Assembly (NCBI GenBank): GCA_036490175.1 | Contig: DASXEJ010000245.1 | Coordinates: 1 to 50,010 of the forward strand | Direction of reading: 5' to 3' | Source: Pirellulales bacterium | GTDB lineage: Bacteria > Planctomycetota > Planctomycetia > Pirellulales > JACPPG01 | Length of the DNA stretch: 50,010 nt | The notes under the pieces: model-generated | Databases searched by the model: none | Told to the model about the DNA's origin: nothing | What the model saw: only the letters and a program-made list of their open reading frames with translations | Translations under genes and position numbers: made by a program | In this document: piece after piece, positions 26,031-34,135 of the stretch | How the letters are laid out: every line of letters begins with the position of its first letter | Numbering within the stretch: position 1 is the stretch's first letter

Positions 26031-26789
26031 TCACTCGATCGTGGTCGCTGGGCAGTTACCGACGGTCAAGCGATATCCGCAAGTTCGCAGAACGACCAAC
26101 GTGCCGACGATGATCGCAAAACTGGCGCCAAGGGTCCAACCAACAAACGGCAGTGTGGAAAAGTGCCATGACACCGCAACTATCGCCAAGCCTGCGATCG
26201 AAAGCAGGCGGCGCGTCCCCGGCGATTGGCCGAGCGCTGCCCAGGTCGCCAGCCAGCAGACGATCGTCGATGAACCAATCATCGAGAGGCAGACAATCAC
26301 TTCGCTCGGCTGGATTGTACGAAAGGCTTGCACGGCAACCGCCACCAGGCAGGTCAGCAGCAGTAGTCCGGCGATGGAAAACTGTATCGGCGCGCGAGTC
26401 ATTTTGCCAGACTCTGGAGAATCAACCATCTCTATCGAAATGCCGACGCGCGCCGCCCAATGGGCGGTGCCAAGTGCGACAATCGCGATGCCGACCACGA
26501 CTCGATCGAGTTCAGCACTTTCCGCGACGAGGGAGAGCAGCCAGACGGCAGCCACGAATCCTGCCAACGTCACGAGCCGCCACAGCCATGGTCCCGGCCC
26601 GAGCCGTACCCACAGCGGGACAAAGCTCGATTCCGTCAAAATCAGAATCCAACACGCCATAGCCACGACCGCGGTCAGCGGGGTTGACGTGTCGGGAATC
26701 GAATAGGCAAGCGCGGGGATGCCTGAGAGCAAGGTGGCATGCAGGGCTGCCAGCACGACCAACAAGACCCGGCGCCGTCGCAAAGTCAT
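26031..26789 (-). CDS. Polytopic membrane protein B inside the sugar ABC operon
   Basis: A 252-residue protein, paralogue of the membrane protein encoded 81 bases downstream: same length, about seven helices, the block QFSIAGLLLLTCLVA mid-protein and RTCGYRLTVGN near the end. The start ATG at 26789 has AGGA seven bases upstream. It follows the frameshifted binding-protein gene by 59 bases. The pair probably arose by local duplication and then diverged strongly. A role as accessory membrane or sensing components of the transporter is only an inference from position. Confidence 0.75.
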   Translation of the reverse strand: MTLRRRRVLLVVLAALHATLLSGIPALAYSIPDTSTPLTAVVAMACWILILTESSFVPLWVRLGPGPWLWRLVTLAGFVAAVWLLSLVAESAELDRVVVGIAIVALGTAHWAARVGISIEMVDSPESGKMTRAPIQFSIAGLLLLTCLVAVAVQAFRTIQPSEVIVCLSMIGSSTIVCWLATWAALGQSPGTRRLLSIAGLAIVAVSWHFSTLPFVGWTLGASFAIIVGTLVVLRTCGYRLTVGNCPATTIE

Positions 26790-26848
26790 ATCATTTCCTG
26801 TTGGTCCAAAAAGACGGCCGCGTCCATCGTGGCGGACACGCCGTTCTG

Positions 26849-27873
26849 CTACCCCTGCTTGAGGCGCTTTAGTTCATCCCAAAACACCTCGACATTGTCG
26901 CGCGTGATTTCGCGGTGGGGAATGAACAGGATGCCCCCTTCGGGCAGCACCGATCGATCGCCGCGGGCGAGGCCGGCCATGATTCGCACGGCGTTGAAAC
27001 CGAACTCGAACGGTTGTTGCACGATGGTGCCGTAGATGTGCCCGTCTTTCACGCCTTGCAGTGTTTCCTCGTTTTCGTCGAAGCCCACCATTTTTACCTT
27101 GCCAGCCAGTCCGGCCCCTTGCACGGCCGCCAGCATGGCCGGCGGATTGTACGCCCACAGGCCGACCAGGCAGAGCTTCTCGGGCGTGTCGCGATATTTA
27201 ACGAGCGTGTCTTCCACATTGGCTTTGCATTTGTCTTGATGGCGTCGTCGGTCATGGTGTCGAGCAGCGTGAACTTGCCGTAGGTCGGGCCGGGCGCGTC
27301 CTTCTCTCCCGCCAGTTCGTCCAGCACACCTTGCCGGCGCTCCTTGGCGTTTTGCGCGTCCATCTTGCCCACGTAGATCACGAGGTTGCCTCCGTCGGGC
27401 AGGCACTCGCGCACAAGTTTTCCGGCAGCCATGCCGGCGGTGTAATTCTCGGTGCCGATGTAGCACAACCGCTCGCTGCCGGTAGGCAGGTCGCTGTCGT
27501 GCGTCAACAACGGCACGCGGCTGCCGATCTCGTTGAGGAAAGAGGCCTGGTTCGCCGAATCGATGGGGCTGATCGCGATTCCCTGCACTCCCTTGGCGAC
27601 CAGGTCTTCGACGATCGCGCGTTGTTCCTCGGTGGTGCCGCGGGCCGGCATCTTGAAATCGACCGTCGCGTCGAATTCCTTGGCGCCTTTCTCGGTGCCA
27701 CGGCGAGCGATCGTCCAGAACTCATATGAATTGTTCGTCACAAACGCGACGGTCGGCTTGCCCCCGGCCGCTGGTTTGCTCGCATTGCCGCCGCCACAGC
27801 CCGCGAGTCCAAGACACAGGGTACCAACGGCCGCCGCAATAACGACAGAGAAACATGAGAATCGCCAATGCAT
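26849..27873 (-). pseudogene. Sugar ABC substrate-binding lipoprotein, interrupted by a frameshift
   Basis: Two frames join to give one CUT2 periplasmic binding protein of about 341 residues. The N-terminal part has a lipoprotein signal (LCLGLAGC), KPTVAFVTNNSYEFWTIARRG and GIAISPIDSANQ. After TMTDDAIK the frame shifts, and the rest continues KCKANVEDTLVKYRD, LVGLWAYNPPAMLAAV, KMVGFDENEETLQGVKDGHIYG and FGFNAVRIMAGLARGD. Restoring one base near 27235 would give TDDAIKDKCKANVED, the normal family pattern. So it is either a one-base assembly error or a recent inactivating deletion. Start: ATG at 27873 with AGGACT upstream. It is the first gene of the transporter operon. Confidence 0.85.
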
Positions 27874-27974
27874 TTTTTGAGTCCTAATGCCGTGATGCAA
27901 CAGCAGCGCATCGATACTGAAAGAAGAGAATGAAACACTCGACGTGCAAATCTTGCCGCCCGTTAGTCTTCGCC

Positions 27975-28005
27975 GGTGCCATGTCCACGCATGCGTTGAC
28001 ATGCC
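27975..28005. repeat. Dispersed hairpin, GTGGGCATG family, copy 2
   Basis: GGTGCCATGTCCACGC followed by ATGCGTTGACATGCC, a degenerate hairpin. It is followed 20 bases later by a near-perfect copy, so the two form a tandem pair upstream of the ABC operon and 3' of the MoeB-like gene. Confidence 0.55.
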
Positions 28006-28024
28006 TTAGAACTGTCACCGCTTC

Positions 28025-28055
28025 GCATGCCCACGCTGCGCGTGGGCATGGCACC
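28025..28055. repeat. Dispersed hairpin, GTGGGCATG family, copy 3
   Basis: GCATGCCCACG-CTG-CGCGTGGGCATG then GCACC; the best-preserved copy, with 10-base arms. It lies 81 bases beyond the stop of the MoeB-like gene. Confidence 0.75.
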
Positions 28056-28135
28056 TAGCGCCCAGCATATCTGGGCGAATCACAAATCTCGCTGTGGTCA
28101 AAATCGCTAACTTAAACTCGCAGCGGAAAGCCGCA

Positions 28136-29182
28136 TCAGGTCCCGATGTAACGCGCGTAAACCGTGCGGGCCGTGGCGATGTCGTCGGTGCCGCCGACGA
28201 TGGCCCGACCGTCGGGGAAGACCGTCAGTTGGTAATCATCCACTGCCAAACGCAGCAAAAACGCATTGTGACTCACGCGACCCACGCCGGCCAGCTTTTG
28301 GGCTAGTGCCGCGAGCGACAGCGGTTGCCGCGTCGGTGGCGTTAACTGTACCGCGTTGCGGCCACAGAGCACGGCCGAGTGACTGCCGCGCTCGCCCCGC
28401 AACCACGGGTAGTCGGCACGGTGGCAGGTGGGACAATCGGCCGCGTCGCGAACGGCGTCGAGCCGCACCTGGCGTAGTTGGTTTTCCCACAGGTCGATAA
28501 CGGTCAGCGACTTTTGAATCGCATCGCGATGGCCGGACAGGATCTTGAGCGCTTCCATGGCCTCGATCGAAGCAATCAAACCAATGATCGGTGCCAGGAT
28601 GCCCGCGGTATCGCAGGTCGGGGCGACGCCGGCCTCGGGTGGTTCGGCGATCACGCAGCGCAGGCAGGCGGTCTGGCCGGGCAGAATCGTCATGGTCTGC
28701 CCTTCCGCCCCCAGGCAGCCACCATAAACCCAGGGAACGCCCAGTTTTGCCGCGGCGTCGTTGAGCAGAAAGCGGATCTCGAAATTGTCGGTGCCGTCGA
28801 CAATGCAATCGATGCCCGCACAAAGCGACTCGATATTCGTGTGATCGACGTCTGCGACGATCGGTTCGATTTCGACAGTGGAGTTGATGCGGCGCAACTT
28901 GTTGGCGGCGGCGATGGCCTTGGGCAGGTCGGCCTGCAGGTCGTCTTCGTCGAACAAGACCTGGCGCTGCAAATTATTGAGCTCGAGGAAATCGCGGTCG
29001 ACAATCCGCACCTTGCCCACGCCGGAACGGACCAGCGTGTTGGCGATCACCGAGCCGAGCGCGCCGCAGCCGACGACCAAGGCACGCGAAGTGAGCAGCT
29101 GCCGCTGGCCCGCTTCGCCAAACGGCGCGTAGCGCACCTGGCGAGCGTAGCGCGTCAGATCGGGCTCAAGCGGTTCGTTCAT
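28136..29182 (-). CDS. MoeB/ThiF-family adenylyltransferase (E1-like)
   Basis: A 348-residue enzyme. The Rossmann nucleotide loop is VVGCGALGS (37-45), followed by NNLQRQVLFDE, DGTDNFEIRFLLND and the catalytic-cysteine region APTCDTAGILAPIIG. Zinc-binding pairs CLRC and CPTC are present. Such enzymes adenylate the C-terminal Gly-Gly of a ubiquitin-like sulfur carrier (MoaD or ThiS) for molybdopterin or thiamine synthesis. After the E1 core a further 80 residues (GRNAVQLTPP to the C-terminus) replace the rhodanese domain of some MoeB proteins. No sulfur-carrier gene is adjacent, so the pathway is not decided. Start: ATG at 29182. Confidence 0.88.
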   Translation of the reverse strand: MNEPLEPDLTRYARQVRYAPFGEAGQRQLLTSRALVVGCGALGSVIANTLVRSGVGKVRIVDRDFLELNNLQRQVLFDEDDLQADLPKAIAAANKLRRINSTVEIEPIVADVDHTNIESLCAGIDCIVDGTDNFEIRFLLNDAAAKLGVPWVYGGCLGAEGQTMTILPGQTACLRCVIAEPPEAGVAPTCDTAGILAPIIGLIASIEAMEALKILSGHRDAIQKSLTVIDLWENQLRQVRLDAVRDAADCPTCHRADYPWLRGERGSHSAVLCGRNAVQLTPPTRQPLSLAALAQKLAGVGRVSHNAFLLRLAVDDYQLTVFPDGRAIVGGTDDIATARTVYARYIGT

Positions 29183-29257
29183 TTTTGTTGGTGACGGACT
29201 ATGTATGGGCGTAGGCGCGGGTTGGCCGTTTTGTGGTATTTCGCCCCCTCAACCGGC

Positions 29258-29273
29258 CCTCTCCCGCGAGAGG
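29258..29273. repeat. Short hairpin downstream of the creatininase-family gene
   Basis: CCTCTC-CCGC-GAGAGG forms a 6-base stem and is followed on the plus strand by AGAGGC and five T. It lies 33 bases 3' of the creatininase-family stop, which is read on the minus strand, so the T-run is on the wrong side to end that gene. Confidence 0.4.
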
Positions 29274-29305
29274 AGAGGCTTTTTATGGATCGCGAGGCGC
29301 TTTAG

Positions 29306-30043
29306 TCATGGATGAAACGGCGGGGTGGGATTAGTGCGACGGCCGGACAGCATGTCGTCCAGGTAGGCTGCCACGCGCGGCACGACGCGATCGAGAAATG
29401 CCTGGCCGCAGGCTGCCGTGGCTAGCGATGGTTTCGGGTCTTCCTGATCGGCCCACATCGTTTGCCGGACGTTCTCGGGGAATGCCGCCAAGCCGATCGC
29501 AGTTTCGAACTCTTGGGCGTGTCCTGGCATGTCGTCGGGCAGGCGGTGGCCGCCGACGAGCAGCTCTTTTGCGTCATTCTCGTTCAGCAAGTCCCAGTAC
29601 GACATAAAGTGCAGGTTCACGGCCGAGGCCATCCGCTGATACTGGTCGAATACGCCGCGGCAGGGTGCCACGTTGCCGCCGTGGCCATTGAGAACCAGTA
29701 TGTGCGGAAAGCCGGCGCGGGCCATGCTCTCGATCATGTCGTTGACGACCGACAGAAACGTGCCCGGCCGCAGGCTGAGCGTGCCAGGATGCTTCATGTG
29801 ATGCTCGCTGACGCCGGCCATCAAACCCGCGGCAACAAGCACGCGCGGCCGCAATCGCTCGGCCACCGCGCGCGAGACGTGATGCACACTCCGCCAGTCA
29901 TGCTCCATCGCCATGTGCTCGAGGTGCTGCTCAACGGCCGCTAGCGGAATGATGCAGCCTTGCAACTGGCCGGACGCCATGCGTTCGCGAAACTCGCGGC
30001 GGGTTAGTTTGCCAAGCTCGATTTCTGGGGCGGAATTGCTCAT
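29306..30043 (-). CDS. Creatininase-family amidohydrolase
   Basis: A 245-residue protein with the creatininase fold pattern: PLAAVEQHLEHMAMEHDW (metal-ligand Glu/His/Asp region near residues 35-52), HMKHPGTLSLRPGT, and LVLNGHGGN, the most typical motif. The family hydrolyses cyclic amides in creatinine breakdown, riboflavin/F420 precursors and mycofactocin maturation. The exact substrate here is unknown, and the neighbours (MoeB-like and STAS genes) do not settle it. The metal-binding residues look intact. Start: ATG at 30043. Confidence 0.85.
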   Translation of the reverse strand: MSNSAPEIELGKLTRREFRERMASGQLQGCIIPLAAVEQHLEHMAMEHDWRSVHHVSRAVAERLRPRVLVAAGLMAGVSEHHMKHPGTLSLRPGTFLSVVNDMIESMARAGFPHILVLNGHGGNVAPCRGVFDQYQRMASAVNLHFMSYWDLLNENDAKELLVGGHRLPDDMPGHAQEFETAIGLAAFPENVRQTMWADQEDPKPSLATAACGQAFLDRVVPRVAAYLDDMLSGRRTNPTPPFHP

Positions 30044-30177
30044 GGCTTGAGTTTGTCAGAGGGTCGCAGGGCAGGCAAGCCGGGCAGGCAATCCAACCGT
30101 GGCAAGCAGAAGCATCAGGCCGCAGAGGTTTTATGCCGGCTGCAATCGTCGGCACCGCCTGTGGGACCTTGGAGCGG

Positions 30178-30561
30178 CTAAGCGCCGAAGAGGTCTTTGC
30201 CCTTCTCGAAGAATGATGCCACGGCGTCTGACTCGGAGTCGTAGATTTCGAACAGCGTGCCGTCGAGCCGGGTGACTTTGAACAGTTCGCGCAGCTCGTT
30301 ATTCATGCACAACTTCACACGTCCACCCTGGGCGCGCACGCGACGCTCCATGCGGATCAGTCCGCCGATGGCCTCGGAGGAATAACGTGTGACGCGTTTC
30401 AACGACACGACGATATTTGTGGGCTTCTCGGTGCGCACAAACGCGATCAGATCGTCCGCCAGGTCGTTGATGGCGTTCCGGCCGACGAGTTCGGCCTCGC
30501 GCGGTTGGATGAGCGTGACGGGGCCAACTTGTTTGACCTCGAACGACTTGGATTCCGGCAT
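30178..30561 (-). CDS. STAS-domain anti-sigma-factor antagonist-like protein
   Basis: A 127-residue STAS protein: VTLIQPREAELVG, then IVVSLKRVTRYSSEAIGGLIRMERRVRAQGGRVKLC, with the Ser-Ser pair at the position of the phosphorylated serine of SpoIIAA (YSSEAIG), and ELFKVTRLDGTLFEIYDS at the end. Such proteins bind a serine kinase/anti-sigma factor in a partner-switching cascade. No RsbW-type gene is adjacent. Start: ATG at 30561. Confidence 0.88.
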   Translation of the reverse strand: MPESKSFEVKQVGPVTLIQPREAELVGRNAINDLADDLIAFVRTEKPTNIVVSLKRVTRYSSEAIGGLIRMERRVRAQGGRVKLCMNNELRELFKVTRLDGTLFEIYDSESDAVASFFEKGKDLFGA

Positions 30562-30939
30562 GATTAGCTCGACGCGGGGCCCCTAGCGGGCCGCACACAA
30601 GACAGGATTTGCGATTTTGCCTCGGTCATTATACCTGCCCGCCGGGCGAATGGTTGCAAGGCCCATTTCTGACAATTTGGAGTGGTCAGACTGCTGAGAT
30701 GGCCGTCGGTCGGCTATGGAGCAGGTTGTGCGGAATGCGTAACCCCGATCTGGATTGTCGCTGGGCCGAGCGGATTTGCCGCCGGCCGGCTAACGCGTGT
30801 CGCCGCGGATTCGCTGGCTGATTTACTGGCCGCGATGCCTTACAGGGATTTCCTAGAATTGGAGGGACGGTAAGATGGCGGGAACGATTCTTACGGGCAC
30901 TTAAATCACGCATCTACGTAATCTGCCAGGAGACAATTG
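30562..30939. other. Intergenic region
   Basis: 378 bases between the STAS gene (minus) and a small basic protein (plus). I see no repeat of either family, no T-tract hairpin and no supported gene. It presumably carries divergent promoters. Confidence 0.45.
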
Positions 30940-31080
30940 ATGGGTACGAACCGCAGTGGAGTCCAGGCCAGGGAAAAGCGACGTCGCACCCGCCGAAACG
31001 AAATCGGCCGTGCACGCTTCGCCGCCAAGCAAGCCGCCGGAGCCGCCCCGGCCGCTGCCGCAAAGTCCAAAAGCAAATAG
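30940..31080 (+). CDS. 46-residue basic protein
   Basis: A short gene beginning MGTNRSGVQAREKRRRTRRN, with the remainder Ala/Lys-rich and ending AAAAKSKSK. The start has AGGAGA seven bases upstream, an excellent ribosome site for such a short frame. It has no signal peptide or membrane helix. The charge suggests nucleic-acid or ribosome binding. I recall similar MGTNRSG-starting small proteins from planctomycetes, but no function. Confidence 0.6.
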   Translation: MGTNRSGVQAREKRRRTRRNEIGRARFAAKQAAGAAPAAAAKSKSK

Positions 31081-31331
31081 CGCCTCCCAGGATTCACCGG
31101 CGCAAGCCTGTAGGGCGAGCCCACGTGGTCGCTGCCCGAGAGAATCCCTGTTGCGGTTGCTGCCGTACCGTGGAGCGACCACGGCCCCGCTAAGCCTGAC
31201 GTTCTGTTGTGCTAGCGTTGCCGCGCACAATGACGCGCTCCACGAAAACGATCTAAGAAAGCCGCGGATCGATCGTTATGTTTTGTGGGACGAGTGTGCG
31301 GGGCATAACGTCAGAGCACGGGAGCGCATTT

Positions 31332-31835
31332 ATGGCCAGCAAGCAGTTGGGCATCGGTTCGTGCGTTGGATTCCTGCTGGGGTGGGCAGCGGGAGCTTGG
31401 GGATTGTCGCTCGCAACGCCGCCGAGCGTGCCAGCAGCAGAAACGCTGCTCGTGTCAATGCCGCCGCCGGAGGCCGAACCGCAAGCGGTCGCGCCCCGCG
31501 CTGAAGGAGACTGTTCGACTGCCGAAAAAGTTTCCAAGCAGCGCGCAAGGAAACGGCGAGGCGTTTACACGAAGATAGATCCCGACGCCCGCACGGTACC
31601 CATCCCGCCCGGTGGCTCCGGCTTGCGTTCGGGCGTCCGTCCGCCCGGCGTGGGGTGCCAGGGGGATATTCCTAGCACTTGGAGCCGGCAAGAATTCAAC
31701 GGGCGCGAGTACTACATTATCCCCTTGGCAGGTGCAGAAGGCGCGGCGCAGACATCAAACGCCCAGGCGATTTATTCCAACCGCGAGGGCATCAACGGCA
31801 ACCGCGACTATTTCTTGCCCGCTGTTTCGCGATAG
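31332..31835 (+). CDS. Hypothetical exported or anchored protein
   Basis: A 167-residue protein. The N-terminus (MASKQLGIGSCVGFLLGWAAGAWGLSLATPPSVPAAE) is a hydrophobic export segment. Residues 35-75 are Pro/Ala/Glu-rich linker, then a basic SKQRARKRRGVYTKIDP and a C-terminal region ending YIIPLAGAE and DYFLPAVSR. I recognise no family. The start ATG at 31332 follows GGGAG seven bases upstream and is preferred to an in-frame site at 31278. Its last 28 bases overlap the end of the epimerase gene on the other strand. Confidence 0.55.
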   Translation: MASKQLGIGSCVGFLLGWAAGAWGLSLATPPSVPAAETLLVSMPPPEAEPQAVAPRAEGDCSTAEKVSKQRARKRRGVYTKIDPDARTVPIPPGGSGLRSGVRPPGVGCQGDIPSTWSRQEFNGREYYIIPLAGAEGAAQTSNAQAIYSNREGINGNRDYFLPAVSR

Positions 31836-32749
31836 TAGGCAATCGTGCGGCGCAGGCCCTCTTCGAAGTCGACCTGCGGCTCGTAGGCTAGTCCGCGGCG
31901 GGCTTCGCTGATATCGGCCAGGCTTTCCCGCACGTCTCCGACGCGCGCCGGCTGAAAGACGGGCTGTACTTTCGTGCCCAGGTACTCGTTCAACAGGCGA
32001 ATCAATTCCAATAGCGTGGTGGAGCGACCGTTGGCGACGTTGAACACTTGGCCGCTTGCATTCGGGGCATCGGCCGCCAGCAGGTTGCCTTGCACCACAT
32101 TGCCCACGAACGTGAAGTCGCGCGATTGGCCCCCATCGCCATAGATCATCGGTGCCCGACCGGCGAGCATCGCCGTGACGAAGAGCGGAATCACTGCCGA
32201 ATAGGGACTATTCGGGTCTTGTCGCGGACCAAAAACGTTGAAGTAGCGAATCGCCACGGTTTCGATGCCAAAGCTATGGGCAAAAGCCTGGCAGTAAAAC
32301 TCGCCGGCCAATTTTGCGGCGGCATAGGGAGACAAGGGAGCGGCCAAGTCGGACTCGCGCTTCGACGACGTCAACTTGTCGCCATAAGCACTGCTGCTGG
32401 CTGCGTAGACAAGGCGACGGACGCCCGCCTTCTGCGCCTCGTTCAGCATGGTCACCGTGCCGGTGACACAGGCGGCATTGGTATCCAGCGGCGCCTCGAT
32501 GCTGCGCGGCACGCTGGCGAGTGCCGCCTCGTGGAAGATGCAATCCACGCCTTTTACGGCGCGGGCGACGATCGCCTCGTTCGTGACGCAGCCTTCAACG
32601 ACCTCGACGCGGTCGTTCTTGGGGATATTGGCGTGATGGCCGGTGCTGAAGTTATCCAGGATCCGGACCCGGTCGCCGCGCGCCAGCAGCGCCTCGACAA
32701 TGTGCGATCCGATGAAGCCGGCACCGCCGGTGACCAGAAATGTTCTCAT
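31808..32749 (-). CDS. NAD-dependent sugar epimerase (UDP-glucose 4-epimerase-like)
   Basis: A 313-residue extended short-chain dehydrogenase. NAD motif GGAGFIGSH (8-16), acid-loop LDNFSTGHHANI, and a catalytic Tyr142/Lys146 in SPYAAAK with the preceding YAASSSAYG serine. IRYFNVFGPRQDP, YGDGGQSRDFTFV and FNVANGRSTTLLELI are typical of the GalE/WbpP subgroup. It acts on nucleotide sugars for surface polysaccharide synthesis. It overlaps the end of the convergent hypothetical gene. The start ATG at 32749 is taken because MRTFLVTGGAG is the normal beginning; an extension to 32803 looks non-conserved. Confidence 0.9.
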   Translation of the reverse strand: MRTFLVTGGAGFIGSHIVEALLARGDRVRILDNFSTGHHANIPKNDRVEVVEGCVTNEAIVARAVKGVDCIFHEAALASVPRSIEAPLDTNAACVTGTVTMLNEAQKAGVRRLVYAASSSAYGDKLTSSKRESDLAAPLSPYAAAKLAGEFYCQAFAHSFGIETVAIRYFNVFGPRQDPNSPYSAVIPLFVTAMLAGRAPMIYGDGGQSRDFTFVGNVVQGNLLAADAPNASGQVFNVANGRSTTLLELIRLLNEYLGTKVQPVFQPARVGDVRESLADISEARRGLAYEPQVDFEEGLRRTIAYYRETAGKK

Positions 32750-32999
32750 GAGGTTGTTTACCAATCCGTAGTAATTGATCAAGCCGCCTGGCGCGTCGCG
32801 CAACCTGCCGGCCCCGGGGCAGAACAGGCCTGCGGCCGCTGCGTAATTCGTCGTCGGAAGCGTAGCTTACGGCTCAGAAAAACGCACGAGAGGCTGCCGG
32901 ACCGGGCCGAAACTGGAATTTACACCGCTGCCCGCCTCGATTATTCTCTGGCCCCTTCCGCGAAATGGGCAAGTGTACACCATCGGCGAGGCTAGTAAT

Positions 33000-33827
33000 A
33001 TGCGATTCCCGATCGGACCGAAGCTAGGCGTGGCGGTCGTCCTGATGCTGGCTGCCGGCACCGCCCGCGCCGAGAATTTTCACGTCGAAAGCAAGGTGTA
33101 CAAAGTCGGGGATAAGAGCAAAAAGCCGATCACGGAAATCACCACCGTCTTTTCCGATGACGTGGTGTACGACTTTCTGACCGATCCGCAGGGAGGACTC
33201 GATCCCGAGACGACGATCTTCGACGTCCGTCGCGGACGACTGATCGTGCTCGATCCCCAGCGGAAGGTAATGACCGAAGTCGCAACCAAGACCGTGCAGG
33301 AATTCCTGAACAAGGTACGTATCGAAGCGGCCGGTTCGAAAGATCCGCTGCTCAACTTCCTGTCCAATCCTGAGTTCAAGGAGAGCGAGCACGACGGCGA
33401 GCTGGAATTCGACAGCCCTTGGATGATCTATCGACTGAAGACCGAGCCGGCCAAATCGGATGAGATCTCGCGCCAGTACGGAGAATTCTCCCACTGGAGC
33501 TGCCAGATGAACCTGTTGATCAATCCCGGAACGCTGCCCCCGTTTGGCCGTATGGTCGTGAGCGAAAAGCTCGAAGAACGTAAAGTGCTGCCGACTGAAG
33601 TCTACATGACGATTGCTCCCAAGGGGCCCACGCCCAAGCTGATCCTGCGAGCAGAGCATCGCTTTGTCTGGAAGCTGCTCGATAAGGATCGCGATCTGGT
33701 CAACGAAGCGCAGCGGCAGATGAAGATCTTCCATGCCGTTTCAACAGCCGAGTACAACGACCGGCTCAAGCAAGGGGCTGCCGAGGTTAGCCAGGCGGCC
33801 AAGGGCAAGTCGCAGAAGCAAAAGTAG
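33000..33827 (+). CDS. Secreted hypothetical protein
   Basis: A 275-residue protein with a signal peptide (LGVAVVLMLAAGTARA, cleaved near residue 25). The mature part is charged and beta-rich: FHVESKVYKVGDKSKKPITEITTVFSDDVVYDFL, IFDVRRGRLIVLDPQRKVMTEV, then FDSPWMIYRLKTEP. The tail is Lys/Gln-rich. I recall planctomycete proteins of this look but no named family or function. Start: ATG at 33000 with GAGG twelve bases upstream; an in-frame site at 32973 is less likely. Confidence 0.6.
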   Translation: MRFPIGPKLGVAVVLMLAAGTARAENFHVESKVYKVGDKSKKPITEITTVFSDDVVYDFLTDPQGGLDPETTIFDVRRGRLIVLDPQRKVMTEVATKTVQEFLNKVRIEAAGSKDPLLNFLSNPEFKESEHDGELEFDSPWMIYRLKTEPAKSDEISRQYGEFSHWSCQMNLLINPGTLPPFGRMVVSEKLEERKVLPTEVYMTIAPKGPTPKLILRAEHRFVWKLLDKDRDLVNEAQRQMKIFHAVSTAEYNDRLKQGAAEVSQAAKGKSQKQK

Positions 33828-34135
33828 GTTCGGCCCGATAACGGGGCCGTCGATCGCGCCAGCGTTCATTGCCGCTGGCCCTCTGGTATGAATTAGCGCT
33901 CACCGCCGGCGACGCTGTTTCTATCATCTAGCAGAGTTCCATCGCCTGGCTGCGGGCGTCACCCGCCGGTTGTCGTTCCGCGATGGCACTGCCCCTTCGC
34001 GATCCTTGGGCAGGCAGGACGGCTGCGCCACTGGCAGCGGCATGTGCCGGTGGTTACCATGCGCGAGTGTCGGGGGCGGGGGCAGCGCCCGCCGGTCATT
34101 CACGCCCAGCGACTCTTTGACGAGGAATTCCACCC
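33828..34135. other. Intergenic region
   Basis: 308 bases. A 7-base stem GCCAGCG/CGCTGGC at 33858-33879 lies just after the secreted protein but has no T-tract, so terminator function is doubtful. No gene is seen. Confidence 0.45.

Noticed and set aside
27225..27250. Programmed ribosomal frameshift in the binding-protein gene
   Set aside because: No slippery heptamer or stimulating hairpin is visible; a lost base explains it more simply.
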